From Streptomyces sp. NBC_00878 (GTDB taxonomy: Bacteria > Actinomycetota > Actinomycetes > Streptomycetales > Streptomycetaceae), in NCBI RefSeq assembly GCF_026341515.1, contig NZ_JAPEOK010000001.1, forward strand, positions 2,108,001 through 2,172,000: a stretch of DNA of 64,000 nt, given 5' to 3'. Positions 45,355-54,266 of the stretch are shown here, in pieces; the stretch's first letter is position 1, and each line of letters begins with the position of its first letter. Below the pieces are notes generated by a model. That model did not search any database. It was not told the origin of the DNA and worked only from the letters and a program-made list of their open reading frames with translations. Both the position numbers and the translations under genes were made by a program.

Positions 45355-46328
45355 CACTGTCCTCCGATCGTCATGAGCTGGCGGCGTACGGTCCGTTCGA
45401 CCAGCTTCACCTTGAAGGCGTTCTCGGACAGCGGTACGGCGCCGTCGGCCGCGAGGGCCGCGGCATCCGTCCACGTCCGGCGCCCCGGCCGCTTGCCGAC
45501 GAGCGCCTCCTCCACCCTGGGCAGCCGCCACGGCACGGTCCCCACACCGCCGACGGCCACCCTGGCGCCCCGCACCACGCCGCCCCTGATGTCCAGCGCC
45601 ACCGCTGCGGACGCGAGGGCGAACTCGTACGACTGCCTGTCGCGGACCTTCAGGTAACCCGAGCGGCGCGTGTGCGCTCCCGTGGGGACGGTCAGGGAGG
45701 TGATGAGTTCGCCCGGCCGGAGCGAGTGCTCGCTCTGGGGCGTGTCCCCGGGGCGGAGGAAGAAGTCCTGGACCGGGATGGAGCGGGTGCCGTCGAGGCC
45801 CCGTACCTGGATCACGGCGTCCAGCGCCACGAGGGCAACTGCCAGGTCGGAGGGGTGAGTTGCCACGCAGTGGGTGCTCGTCCCCAGGATCGCCTGCATA
45901 CGGTTGTCACCGCGGAGGGCATCGCAACCCGAGCCCGGATCACGGCGGTTGCACGCGGAGTGCACGTCCCGGAAGTACGGACAGCGGGGCCGCTGCATGA
46001 TGTTGCCCCCGATGGAGGCCATGTTGCGCAGCTGGGCCGAGGCGCTGAGTTCGAGGGCCTGCGAGAGGACGGGGTACGTGGCGCGCACCTCCGGATGCGC
46101 GGCGAGCTCACTCATCCGGACCAGGGAACCGACGTGCAGCCCCTGTCGGGTGACGGTGATGTCCTTGTACGGCAGCCCGTTGATGTCGACCACGTGCGCG
46201 GGGCGCTCGACGGTCTCCCGCATGAGGTCGACCAGTGTGGTCCCGCCGGCGACGTAACGGCCGTCGCGGGCACCGGCGTTGAGCGCGGCGGTGACGGTGG
46301 AGACTCGGCTGAAGGCGAAGGGGTGCAC
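45354..46328 (-). CDS. FAD-binding subunit of PaoABC-like molybdenum hydroxylase
   Basis: A 324-residue FAD subunit (CoxM/PaoB type). The FAD-binding signature YVAGGTTLVDLMRE and SASAQLRNMASIGGNIMQ are present. The segment RCPYFRDVHSACNRRDPGSGCDAL adds three closely spaced Cys residues with more nearby, which fits the [4Fe-4S] cluster insert seen in PaoB-like subunits and absent from ordinary xanthine dehydrogenase. It begins with a GTG 4 bp after the 2Fe-2S subunit stop. It transfers electrons between the iron-sulfur subunit and FAD. Confidence 0.9.
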   Translation of the reverse strand: MHPFAFSRVSTVTAALNAGARDGRYVAGGTTLVDLMRETVERPAHVVDINGLPYKDITVTRQGLHVGSLVRMSELAAHPEVRATYPVLSQALELSASAQLRNMASIGGNIMQRPRCPYFRDVHSACNRRDPGSGCDALRGDNRMQAILGTSTHCVATHPSDLAVALVALDAVIQVRGLDGTRSIPVQDFFLRPGDTPQSEHSLRPGELITSLTVPTGAHTRRSGYLKVRDRQSYEFALASAAVALDIRGGVVRGARVAVGGVGTVPWRLPRVEEALVGKRPGRRTWTDAAALAADGAVPLSENAFKVKLVERTVRRQLMTIGGQ

Positions 46329-46332
46329 GCGG

Positions 46333-46932
46333 TCATGCCTCCTTGGCTGTCTGCTCGATGGCGGAGACGATGTTCGTGTACGCCCCGCACCGGCACAGGT
46401 TGCCGCTCATCCACTCGCGGATCTCCTCCCGGGAGCCGGTGTGGCCCTCGGCGATACAGGCGACGCCCGACATGACCTGCCCCGGCGTGCAGTAGCCGCA
46501 CTGAAGGCCGTCGTGGTCGATGAACGCCTGTTGCAGCGGGTGCAGTTGCTCGCCCCGGGCGAGCCCCTCGATCGTGGTGACGCGCGCGCCCTGGTGCATC
46601 ACGGCGAGGGTGAGACAGGCGTTCACCCTCCGGTCGTCCACGAGCACCGTGCAGGCTCCGCAGGCGCCCTGGTCGCAGCCCTTCTTCGTGCCGGGGAGGT
46701 CCAGGTGCTCGCGGAGGAGGTCGAGGAGTGAGGTGCGGTTGTCGACCTGGGCGGTGCGCTGCTCGCCGTTGACCGTCAGACGGACGGTGGAGAGCCGGTC
46801 GGCCGGCGCGGGTGTGGTTGTGGATGTGGGCAGGCGATCCGAGGTCAGCAGGGGTAGACCGGCCGCCGCTGTCGACGCCGCGACGAAGGTTCGTCGTTTG
46901 AGCGTGGTTGCCTCGTCGAACGTTTCCGACAT
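46333..46932 (-). CDS. Tat-exported 2Fe-2S subunit of PaoABC-like molybdenum hydroxylase
   Basis: A 199-residue iron-sulfur subunit (PaoA/YagT type). It begins with a Tat signal (LKRRTFVAASTAAAGLPLL). The plant-type ferredoxin cluster motif is GCDQGACGACTVLVDDRRVNAC and the second cluster motif is CGYCTPGQV with GNLCRCGAYTNI. A Tat signal on the iron-sulfur subunit is characteristic of exported aldehyde oxidoreductases such as PaoABC. It heads the operon. Two near-identical palindromic operators lie 38-81 bp upstream of its ATG. Confidence 0.92.
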   Translation of the reverse strand: MSETFDEATTLKRRTFVAASTAAAGLPLLTSDRLPTSTTTPAPADRLSTVRLTVNGEQRTAQVDNRTSLLDLLREHLDLPGTKKGCDQGACGACTVLVDDRRVNACLTLAVMHQGARVTTIEGLARGEQLHPLQQAFIDHDGLQCGYCTPGQVMSGVACIAEGHTGSREEIREWMSGNLCRCGAYTNIVSAIEQTAKEA

Positions 46933-46969
46933 GCGTGATGCACCCTCCCGGTCGAACACGTGGCATGTG

Positions 46970-46986
46970 ATGACACCTGGTGTCAT
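46970..46986. promoter_or_regulatory. TetR operator, PaoABC-like operon, site A
   Basis: ATGACACCTGGTGTCAT is a 17-bp palindrome with one central base. It recurs with a single change 27 bp away. Confidence 0.85.
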
Positions 46987-46996
46987 CGTAACAGTG

Positions 46997-47013
46997 ATGA
47001 CACCAGGTGTCAT
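46997..47013. promoter_or_regulatory. TetR operator, PaoABC-like operon, site B
   Basis: ATGACACCAGGTGTCAT, identical to site A apart from the central base. The 27-bp centre spacing could place two dimers near the same promoter. Confidence 0.85.
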
Positions 47014-47098
47014 GGGTGACGAGAGCGACAAGGAGAGGCGCGGCTGTACCGGTAGCTGTAGCCGTACCTGCGGCCGTACCTGCGGCTGTATCTGTGGC

Positions 47099-47683
47099 TT
47101 ACGGGGCGAGCGGGGCCGCGACCGCGGCCCTGAGCTCCTCCACGGATTCACGCAGCAGGACGTACAGGTCCTGTGTCTCCGGACCCTCGATCCAGCATTC
47201 GCGCGCGGCTCTCCATGCGGCGGCACCCGCCGCGGCGGTCAGGAAGGCGGCCCGCGGCGCGACACCGCGCTCGCACAACGCCTCGGTCACGGCCGCACTG
47301 GTCGCGGCGAACTTGGCCTGCTCTCGTTCCCGAAGCTCCGGGTTGGCCACGATGACGGCCCGGCGACGCCGGGCGCGCGCATGCCCCGTGTTCACCATGT
47401 CCACAGCGGCGCCGTACCCCTCCAGGACGACGGCGAGCGGCGAGAGGTCGGCCGGTGCGGCGGCCATGGCGTCGACGATCACCTCATGAATCCGGGCCGA
47501 GAGCGGGAACAGCACCTCGCGCTTGTCGGGGAAGTGACGGAAGAACGTCCGCTTCGTCAGACCGGCCCGCTCGGCGATCTCGGCGACCGTGGTGTCCTCG
47601 AAGCCGCGCTCCTCGTACAACTCAAGCGCGGCTCGCGACAGTCGGCCCGCTGCGTCCGGCATCCATCGACCCATGTCACTCAT
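47099..47683 (-). CDS. TetR-family repressor of the molybdenum hydroxylase operon
   Basis: A 194-residue TetR regulator. The HTH (about residues 12-60) reads LSRAALELYEERGFEDTTVAEIAERAGLTKRTFFRHFPDKREVLF. It lies immediately upstream of the PaoABC-like operon on the same strand. The motif ATGACA-N5-TGTCAT stands 8 bp upstream of its own ATG, and two palindromes of the same pattern precede the operon, so it is likely to repress itself and the operon. There is no clear ribosome site at 47683; an internal ATG at 47674 is an alternative. The ligand is probably an aldehyde or the enzyme's substrate (inference). Confidence 0.9.
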   Translation of the reverse strand: MSDMGRWMPDAAGRLSRAALELYEERGFEDTTVAEIAERAGLTKRTFFRHFPDKREVLFPLSARIHEVIVDAMAAAPADLSPLAVVLEGYGAAVDMVNTGHARARRRRAVIVANPELREREQAKFAATSAAVTEALCERGVAPRAAFLTAAAGAAAWRAARECWIEGPETQDLYVLLRESVEELRAAVAAPLAP

Positions 47684-47690
47684 CCTAGTG

Positions 47691-47707
47691 ATGACACTCA
47701 ATGTCAT
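47691..47707. promoter_or_regulatory. TetR autoregulatory operator, site C
   Basis: ATGACACTCAATGTCAT has the same outer half-sites (ATGACA/TGTCAT) and the same 17-bp length as sites A and B. It lies just upstream of the tetR start. Confidence 0.75.
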
Positions 47708-47775
47708 CGGATATACGGCGATGGCGCGTGGGCCTGTTGGCGCACTGCGGGTGGGGACGGCGGCTGGAGGTTCCC

Positions 47776-48270
47776 TCACAGCTCCGCGTACCTCGTGAAG
47801 GCCTCCCGGCTGTCCGAGACGAACGGCCAGCGGTGCAACGCCTCTCGGAAGTCGGTCTCCGGTAGCCAGTCGTGCCAGGCGATCTCCGTCGGGTCCGGTG
47901 TCGTGCCGCCGACTATCACGGCCTCGTGCACCGCCATCCAGTACGGGCTGATCTCTCCCCGGCAGAGGTACTTGAAGGCGAAGCGGACCGTGGTCGTTGT
48001 TCCTAGTTCCTCTCTCAGTTCGCGGGTCGCGGCCTCCTCGTAGGACTCCCCCACTTCGACGGCGCCGCCCAGCAGCCAGTTGTACCGGCCGGGGAAGCGT
48101 GCCGCACTTTCCGGTCTCCGGTGTACGAGGATGCGGCCCTGGGTGTCGCGGCATACGACCGTCGCCACTCGGTGCAGCCAGCCGCGGCGGATGGCTTCGC
48201 CCCGGTCGACGATGTCGAGTACTCGGTCGTGCTCGTCCACGCGTTCCACCGGCTCGCCCATGACAGTCAT
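47776..48270 (-). CDS. Nudix hydrolase
   Basis: A Nudix-fold pyrophosphohydrolase of about 164 residues. The Nudix box is complete: GGAVEVGESYEEAATRELREELGT. The substrate is not evident; DILVHRRPE-like text (GRILVHRRPESAARFPGRYNWLLGG) resembles general nucleotide or isoprenoid Nudix proteins. The start is uncertain among ATGs at 48282, 48270 and 48261. It lies upstream of the TetR gene on the same strand and is divergent from a TOPRIM protein. Confidence 0.88.
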   Translation of the reverse strand: MTVMGEPVERVDEHDRVLDIVDRGEAIRRGWLHRVATVVCRDTQGRILVHRRPESAARFPGRYNWLLGGAVEVGESYEEAATRELREELGTTTTVRFAFKYLCRGEISPYWMAVHEAVIVGGTTPDPTEIAWHDWLPETDFREALHRWPFVSDSREAFTRYAEL

Positions 48271-48331
48271 GGAGCTCACCATGTCAAAAGTCCGTGGAGT
48301 GTTTCCGTGCCGAGTTGCGAGACTGGGACTC

Positions 48332-48991
48332 ATGAGCGACATGGAGAGATTCCGTCGGGCCGTCGTCGAGTGGGCGGCCGGCGGGGTGGGGGCCTCGGCG
48401 GCCGGTGAAGCCGCGCGGGAGCTGGCCGTCGGCGTCGGGCTGCGTACCGTCGTGCTCGTCGAAGGAGGCAGCGATCAGGTCGCGGTCGAGGCGTTGGCCT
48501 CGCGGCGTGGTCGGGATCTGGACAGTGAGGGTGTGTCGGTCGTGCCGCTCGGGGGTGCGACCAGCGTCGGCAGGTTCGTGGATCTGTGTGGGCCTCAGGG
48601 ACTTGGCGTGCGGCTCGCCGGCCTGTGCGACGTCGGAGAGGAGCGGTTCTTCCGGCGGGCGTTGGAGCGGGCCGGGCTCGGGTCCGACATCCCGCCCGAG
48701 GGGCTGGAAGCGTTTGGTTTCTACGTGTGCGACGTGGATCTGGAGGATGAGTTGATCCGGGCCCTGGGCGCCGGCGTCGTGCAGCGAGTTGTGGTTGATC
48801 AGGGGGAGTCCCGGCCGTTCCGTACCTTCCAGAACCAGCCCGCTCAGCGGGAGCGGACCGTGGAGCAGCAGTTGCGGAGGTTCCTGGGGACGCACAGTGG
48901 TCGCAAGGCCCAGTACGCGCGCGAGATGGTCGAGAGTCTCGATCTGGAGCGGACGCCTCGGCCGTTGGATCGTCTTCTTGCCCACGTCTGA
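48332..48991 (+). CDS. Stand-alone TOPRIM (OLD-like) domain protein
   Basis: A 219-residue protein with a TOPRIM fold: VVLVEGGSDQVAVEAL (glutamate motif), LCDVGEERFF and YVCDVDLEDELIRALG (acidic DxD-type motif). Such domains cleave or bind nucleic acid in OLD-family endonucleases and primases, but here no ATPase domain is attached. The function is unknown. It is divergent from the Nudix gene 61 bp away. The ATG at 48332 is chosen because the frame upstream lacks protein-like composition. Confidence 0.7.
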   Translation: MSDMERFRRAVVEWAAGGVGASAAGEAARELAVGVGLRTVVLVEGGSDQVAVEALASRRGRDLDSEGVSVVPLGGATSVGRFVDLCGPQGLGVRLAGLCDVGEERFFRRALERAGLGSDIPPEGLEAFGFYVCDVDLEDELIRALGAGVVQRVVVDQGESRPFRTFQNQPAQRERTVEQQLRRFLGTHSGRKAQYAREMVESLDLERTPRPLDRLLAHV

Positions 48992-49032
48992 CGCCCGTCG
49001 CCTCGACGACGACCGGCGGGCGCGTGCGCGCG

Positions 49033-50202
49033 TCAGGCCACCGAGCCGATTCGGGTCGTGGGTGTCGGTGTCGGTGTCGGTGTCGGCGGCATGTCGTGGT
49101 GGATTGGTGTGTGGGCGCCTGTCAGGGAGACGCCGGTGCCTCCTCGTCTGTTCGCGACGATCTCAGCGGCGATGGACAGGGCCGTCTCCTCGGGCGTACG
49201 GGCTCCCAGGTCGAGCCCGATCGGGGAGCGCAAGCGGGCCAACTCCGGCTCGGTGACGCCTACTTCGCGGAGGCGTTCGTTGCGGTCCAGGTGGGTGCGG
49301 CGGGAGCCCATCGCGCCCACGTATGCGACGGGGAGGCGCAGCGCCAGGTGGAGGAGGGGTACGTCGAACTTGGCGTCGTGGGTCAGGACGCACAGGACCG
49401 TGCGGGCGTCCACCTGGGTGCGCTCCAGGTAGCGGTGTGGCCAGTCGACCACGATCTCGTCGGCCTCCGGGAAGCGGGCCGATGTCGCGAAGACCGGGCG
49501 GGCGTCGCACACCGTGACGTGGTAGTTCAGGAACTTGCCGACGCGGACCAGGGCGGAGGCGAAGTCGATCGCGCCGAAGACGATCATCCGGGGTGGCGGG
49601 ACCGACGACTCGACCAGAAGTGTGAGCGGTGCTCCGCAACGAGAGCCCTGCTCTCCGATTTCCAGGGTGCCCGTGCGGCCCGCGTCCAGGAAGGCGCGTG
49701 CCTCCGCTGTCACTGTGCGGTCCAGTTCGGGATGTGCGCCGAATCCGCCCTCGTACGAGCCGTCGGGGTGGGTCAGGAGGGCGCGGCCCAGGAGTTCCGT
49801 GGGTCCGGACACTATGCGGGCCAGCGCCGCCGCCTCCCCGCGTACGGCTACGGAGAGCGCTGCGGCGAAGACGTCCCGGGCGGGGTCCGTGGCGCGTACC
49901 GGCGTTACCAGGATGTCGATGATTCCGCCGCAGGTCAGGCCCACGGCGAACGCGTCCTCGTCGTTGTAGCCGAAGCGTTCGAGGACCGGTTTCCCGTCCG
50001 CCAACGCCTGTTGGCACAGCTCGTACACCGCGCCCTCCACACAGCCGCCGGAGACAGAGCCGATCGCTGTGCCGTCGGTGTCCACCGCGAGGGCGGCGCC
50101 CGGCTGGCGGGGCGCGCTGCCACCGACGGCCACCACGGTGGCCACGGCGAAGTCACGTCCCTGCTCGACCCACCGGTGCAGCTCTTCGGCGATGTCCAGC
50201 AT
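49033..50202 (-). CDS. xdhC: XdhC/CoxI-family molybdenum enzyme maturation factor
   Basis: A 389-residue XdhC-family protein. The N-terminal part (about 1-80, ELHRWVEQGRDFAVATVVAVGGSAPRQPGAALAV, VSGGCVEGAVYEL) binds molybdenum cofactor, and the Rossmann part begins PPRMIVFGAIDFASALVRVG and contains VAYVGAMGSRRTHLDR. XdhC proteins sulfurate and insert Moco into xanthine dehydrogenase. It is encoded near both molybdenum hydroxylase operons and is well placed to serve the xanthine dehydrogenase beyond the permease. Its C-terminus ends in a Pro-Thr repeat encoded by a GTGTCG repeat (about 49058-49090). Confidence 0.92.
   Translation of the reverse strand: MLDIAEELHRWVEQGRDFAVATVVAVGGSAPRQPGAALAVDTDGTAIGSVSGGCVEGAVYELCQQALADGKPVLERFGYNDEDAFAVGLTCGGIIDILVTPVRATDPARDVFAAALSVAVRGEAAALARIVSGPTELLGRALLTHPDGSYEGGFGAHPELDRTVTAEARAFLDAGRTGTLEIGEQGSRCGAPLTLLVESSVPPPRMIVFGAIDFASALVRVGKFLNYHVTVCDARPVFATSARFPEADEIVVDWPHRYLERTQVDARTVLCVLTHDAKFDVPLLHLALRLPVAYVGAMGSRRTHLDRNERLREVGVTEPELARLRSPIGLDLGARTPEETALSIAAEIVANRRGGTGVSLTGAHTPIHHDMPPTPTPTPTPTTRIGSVA
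49058..49090. repeat. 6-nt repeat at the 3' end of xdhC
   Basis: Tandem GTGTCG-like hexamers encode a Pro-Thr tail on the minus strand. Confidence 0.75.
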
Positions 50203-50252
50203 GTCTCGTTCTCCTAACGGCCGATGTGCGGAGGGGCGTTGATGCTAAGCGT

Positions 50253-51710
50253 CTAGTGCACGCCCATCCAGTTCTCGATCGGGTTCAGGGCGAAGAAGAC
50301 GAGGAAGATCGCCGTCAGGCCCCACATGAACGCCCCGATCTCCCGGGCCTTGCCCTGTGCGGCCTTGATGGCAACGTAGCTGATGACTCCGGCCGCCACG
50401 CCCGCGGTGATGGAGTACGTGAACGGCATGATCACGACCGTCAGGAAAACCGGGATCGCGGTGGCGCGGTCGGCCCAGTCCACGTGCCGGGCGTTCGTCA
50501 TCATCATCGCGCCGATCACCACCAGGGCCGCGGCCGCGACCTCACCCGGCACGATCGCCGTCAGCGGGGTGAAGAACAGGCAGGCCGCGAAGAACAGGCC
50601 CGTGACGACGGAGGAGAGGCCGGTGCGGGCGCCTTCGCCGACTCCCGTGGCGGACTCCACGAACACCGTCTGGCCGGAGGCGCCCGAGACGCCGCCGATC
50701 GCGCCGCCCGCGCCGTCGATGAACAGTGCCTTGGACAGGCCGGGCATCCTGCCCTTGTCGTCGGCCAGTTCGGCCTCGGTGCCAACGCCGATGATGGTGG
50801 CCATCGCGTCGAAGAACCCGGCGAGGACCAGGGTGAAGACGATCATGCCTACCGTCATCGCGCCTACCTGGCCCCAGCCGCCGAACTCCACGTCTCCGAA
50901 GATCGAGAAGTCCGGCATGGACACCGCGCTGCCGTGCAGCTCGGGCGCGCCGCTGGCCCACTGCCTGGGGTCGATGACGTCGAAGGCGTTGAGGACGACC
51001 GCGAGGAGCGTGCCGCTGACGATGCCGAGGAGGATCGCGCCGGGGACGCCCCGGGCCTGGAGCATGAAGATCAGCAGGAGCGTCGCGGCGAAGAGCAGCA
51101 CCGGCCAGCCGGCGAGTTCGCCGGTCGCACCGAGGGAGAGCGGTGTCGCCTTGCCCTGGTGGACGAAGCCCGCCTTCACCAGGCCGATCAGGGCGACGAA
51201 CAGGCCGATGCCCATCGTGATCGCGTGCTTCAGTGCGAGGGGGATCGCGTTCATGATCATCTCGCGCAGGCCGGTGACCACCAGGAGCATGATCACTACG
51301 CCGTACATCACGCACATGCCCATGGCCTGCGGCCAGGTCATCTGGGGCGCGACCTGCGAGGAGAGGACGCCGGAGACGGAGAGTCCGGCGGCCAGGGCGA
51401 GCGGCACCTTGCCGAAGAAGCCCATCAGGAGTGTGCTGAAGGCCGCCGCGAACGCCGTAGCGGTGATCAGTGCCTGCTGGCCGAGCGTGTTCCCCGCCGC
51501 GTCCTTGCCGGACAGGATCAGCGGGTTGAGCAGCAGGATGTACGCCATCGCCATGAAGGTGGTGACGCCGCCGCGCACCTCGCGCGCGACCGAGCTTCCT
51601 CGCTGGGATATGTGAAAGTACCGGTCGAGCCAGGACCTGCCGGCCGGGATACGGGTTCCTTCGCCCGCGTCTTCGGCCGTGGTCCTGGGCTCCAGTGACT
51701 GCTGGGTCAT
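50253..51710 (-). CDS. NCS2-type purine permease (AzgA-like)
   Basis: A 485-residue purine transporter of the AzgA/PbuG type. Signatures: REVRGGVTTFMAMAYILLLNPLILSG, LPLAMAAGL-like PLALAAGLSVSGV, VIMLLVVTGLREMIMNAIPLALKHAITMGIGLFVALIGL and GASGQTVFVESATGVGEGARTGLSSVV. About 12-14 transmembrane segments fit. It would import adenine, guanine, hypoxanthine or xanthine. It lies between the XdhC gene and the xanthine dehydrogenase operon on the same strand, a purine catabolism context. The ATG at 51710 is preferred over an ATG five codons earlier. Confidence 0.92.
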   Translation of the reverse strand: MTQQSLEPRTTAEDAGEGTRIPAGRSWLDRYFHISQRGSSVAREVRGGVTTFMAMAYILLLNPLILSGKDAAGNTLGQQALITATAFAAAFSTLLMGFFGKVPLALAAGLSVSGVLSSQVAPQMTWPQAMGMCVMYGVVIMLLVVTGLREMIMNAIPLALKHAITMGIGLFVALIGLVKAGFVHQGKATPLSLGATGELAGWPVLLFAATLLLIFMLQARGVPGAILLGIVSGTLLAVVLNAFDVIDPRQWASGAPELHGSAVSMPDFSIFGDVEFGGWGQVGAMTVGMIVFTLVLAGFFDAMATIIGVGTEAELADDKGRMPGLSKALFIDGAGGAIGGVSGASGQTVFVESATGVGEGARTGLSSVVTGLFFAACLFFTPLTAIVPGEVAAAALVVIGAMMMTNARHVDWADRATAIPVFLTVVIMPFTYSITAGVAAGVISYVAIKAAQGKAREIGAFMWGLTAIFLVFFALNPIENWMGVH

Positions 51711-51867
51711 GCTGCCGTCTCCCAAGGTTCATAGGGGCACCCGCGCCGTGCCTTCCGCTTGCGCGGGGTTTGGGATGTGCACGACCCGGGGGACGGCCCG
51801 AGGCGAACAAGGGGGGATCGGGGGACGAAGTCCCCCTGGAGGAACTCTTCTTCCAGCCTCCGGAGGG

Positions 51868-54264
51868 CTACGTTCCGGTGAGGTGCTCCGGACGTACCGG
51901 TGTGCGGTTGAGCTCCAGGCCCGTCGCGTTCCGAATTGCCGCTAGCACGGCCGGAGTCGACGACAGGGTCGGTGCCTCGCCGACGCCGCGGAGCCCGTAC
52001 GGCGCGTGGTCGTCGGCGAGTTCGAGCACGTCGACGGGGATGGTCGGCGTGTCGAGGATCGTGGGGATGAGGTAGTCGGTGAAGGAGGGGTTCCTGACCT
52101 TCGCCGTCTTCGGGTCGACGATGATCTCCTCCATCACCGCGATGCCCAGGCCCTGGGTCGTACCGCCCTGGATCTGGCCGATGACGGACAGCGGGTTGAG
52201 TGCCTTGCCGACGTCCTGGGCGCAGGCCAGCTCGATGACCTTCACCAGGCCCAGTTCGGTGTCCACCTCGACGACCGCGCGGTGGGCGGCGAAGGAGTAC
52301 TGGACGTGGCCGAAGCCCTGGCCGGTACGGAGGTCGAAGGCCTCGGTCGGCCGGTGCCGCCACTCCTCCTCGACCTCTACGGATTCGTTCTCCAGGACGT
52401 CCACCAAGTCGGCCAGTACCTCGCCGCCGTCGGTGACGACCTTGCCGCCCTCCAGGAGCAGCTCGGCGGTGGCCCAGGCGGGGTGGTACGTACCGAACTT
52501 GCGGCGGCCGATCTCCAGGACCTTCTCGCGGACCAGCTCGCAGGAGTTCTTGACGGCGCCGCCGGTGACGTACGTCTGGCGGGACGCGGAGGTCGAACCG
52601 GCCGAGCCCACCTGTGTGTCCGCGGGGTGGATCGTCACCTGGGCGACGCCCAGCTCGGTGCGGGCGATCTGCGCGTGGACGGTGACGCCGCCCTGGCCGA
52701 CCTCCGCCATCGCGGTGTGGACGGTGGCCACCGGTTCGCCGCCGACGACTTCCATGCGGACCTTGGCCGTCGAGTAGTCGTCGAAGCCCTCGGAGAAGCC
52801 GACGTTCTTGATGCCGACCGCGTAGCCGACGCCGCGTACGACGCCTTCGCCGTGGGTGGTGTTGGAGAGGCCGCCCGGCAGCTGGCGGATGTCCGCCGCC
52901 TCGCCGGCCGCGAGCCACTGCTGCTCCGGCGGCATGGGCATCGCCTTGACGCGGCGCAGGAGTTCGGCGACCGGGGCCGGGGAGTCGACCCGCTGGCCGG
53001 TCGGCATGATCGTGCCCTGCGACATCGCGTTCAGCCGGCGGAACTCGACGCGGTCCATGCCCACCTTGTCGGCGAGCTTGTCCATCTGCGCCTCGTAGGC
53101 GAAGCACGCCTGGACCGCGCCGAAGCCGCGCATGGCGCCGCAGGGCGGGTTGTTGGAGTAGAGCGCCATCGCCTCGATGTCGACGTCTTCGAGTACGTAC
53201 GGGCCGACCGACAGGGATGCCGCGTTGCCGACCACCGCCGGGGAGGCCGACGCGTACGCGCCGCCGTCCAGGACGATGCGGCACTTCATGTGCGTGAGCT
53301 TGCCGTCCTTGGTGGCCCCGTGCTCGTAGTAGAGCTTCGCGGGGTGGCGGTGGACGTGGCCGAAAAACGACTCGAAGCGGTTGTAGACGATCTTGACGGG
53401 CTTGCCCGTGCGCAGTGCCAGGAGACAGGCGTGGATCTGCATCGACAGGTCCTCGCGGCCGCCGAACGCGCCGCCGACGCCGGAGAGCGTCATCCGGACC
53501 TTGTCCTCGGGCAGGCCGAGGACCGGGGCGATCTGGCGGAGGTCCGAGTGCAGCCACTGGGTGGCGATGTAGAGGTCGACGCCGCCGTCCTCGGCCGGGA
53601 CCGCGAGGCCCGACTCCGGGCCGAGGAACGCCTGGTCCTGCATGCCGAAGGTGTACTCGCCCTCGACGATGACGTCCGCGCGTTCCCGAGCGGATGCCAC
53701 GTCTCCGCGAATGACCGGCTGGCGGTGCAGGATGTTCGGGTGCGGGACGTGGCCGAAGTGGTGGTCGTCGCGGCCCTCGTGGATGAGGATCGCGTCCGGC
53801 GCGGTCGCGGACAACTCATCGGTGATGACCGGGAGTTCACGGTACTCGACCTTGATCTTGGCGGCTGCGCGGCGCGCGGTCTCCGGGTGGTCGGCGGCGA
53901 CGATCGCGACCGGCTCGCCGTGGTGGCGTACCTTGCCGTGCGCGAGGACCGGGGTGTCCTGGATCTCCAGGCCGTAGTTCTTCACGTCGGTCGGCAGGTC
54001 GTCGTACGTCATGACGGCGTAGACGCCGGGCGTCGCGAGGGCCTCACCGGTGTCGATGGAGACGATCTCGGCGTGCGCGACCGGGGACCGCAGGATCTGG
54101 CCCCACAGCATGTCCTCGTGCCACATGTCGGAGGAGTACGCGAACTCGCCGGTGACCTTGAGGATGCCGTCCGGGCGGTGGGTGGACTCGCCGATGCCGC
54201 CCTTGGTCCGGGAACCCTGGGTGACCTTGGTGGGAGTGCCTAGGGGAGCGCTTTTGCCGGGCAT
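51868..54264 (-). CDS. Xanthine dehydrogenase, molybdenum-binding subunit
   Basis: A 798-residue Mo subunit of the xanthine dehydrogenase type. Key stretches: GESTHRPDGILKVTGEFAYSSD, SGVGGAFGGREDLSMQIHACLLALRTGKPV (the catalytic-site region), NNPPCGAMRGFGAVQACFAYEAQMD, MAEVGQGGVTVHAQIARTELG and YGLRGVGEAP (with the active-site Glu). It hydroxylates hypoxanthine and xanthine at the molybdenum site. The ATG at 54264 lies 3 bp after the stop of the 2Fe-2S gene. It is longer than, and clearly distinct from, the PaoC-like subunit at 43213-45354. Confidence 0.92.
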   Translation of the reverse strand: MPGKSAPLGTPTKVTQGSRTKGGIGESTHRPDGILKVTGEFAYSSDMWHEDMLWGQILRSPVAHAEIVSIDTGEALATPGVYAVMTYDDLPTDVKNYGLEIQDTPVLAHGKVRHHGEPVAIVAADHPETARRAAAKIKVEYRELPVITDELSATAPDAILIHEGRDDHHFGHVPHPNILHRQPVIRGDVASARERADVIVEGEYTFGMQDQAFLGPESGLAVPAEDGGVDLYIATQWLHSDLRQIAPVLGLPEDKVRMTLSGVGGAFGGREDLSMQIHACLLALRTGKPVKIVYNRFESFFGHVHRHPAKLYYEHGATKDGKLTHMKCRIVLDGGAYASASPAVVGNAASLSVGPYVLEDVDIEAMALYSNNPPCGAMRGFGAVQACFAYEAQMDKLADKVGMDRVEFRRLNAMSQGTIMPTGQRVDSPAPVAELLRRVKAMPMPPEQQWLAAGEAADIRQLPGGLSNTTHGEGVVRGVGYAVGIKNVGFSEGFDDYSTAKVRMEVVGGEPVATVHTAMAEVGQGGVTVHAQIARTELGVAQVTIHPADTQVGSAGSTSASRQTYVTGGAVKNSCELVREKVLEIGRRKFGTYHPAWATAELLLEGGKVVTDGGEVLADLVDVLENESVEVEEEWRHRPTEAFDLRTGQGFGHVQYSFAAHRAVVEVDTELGLVKVIELACAQDVGKALNPLSVIGQIQGGTTQGLGIAVMEEIIVDPKTAKVRNPSFTDYLIPTILDTPTIPVDVLELADDHAPYGLRGVGEAPTLSSTPAVLAAIRNATGLELNRTPVRPEHLTGT

Positions 54265-54266
54265 GG

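Noticed and set aside
52006..54243. A 745-residue plus-strand frame opposite the xanthine dehydrogenase gene
   Set aside because: Asp/Val/Arg-rich shadow of a clear molybdenum subunit.
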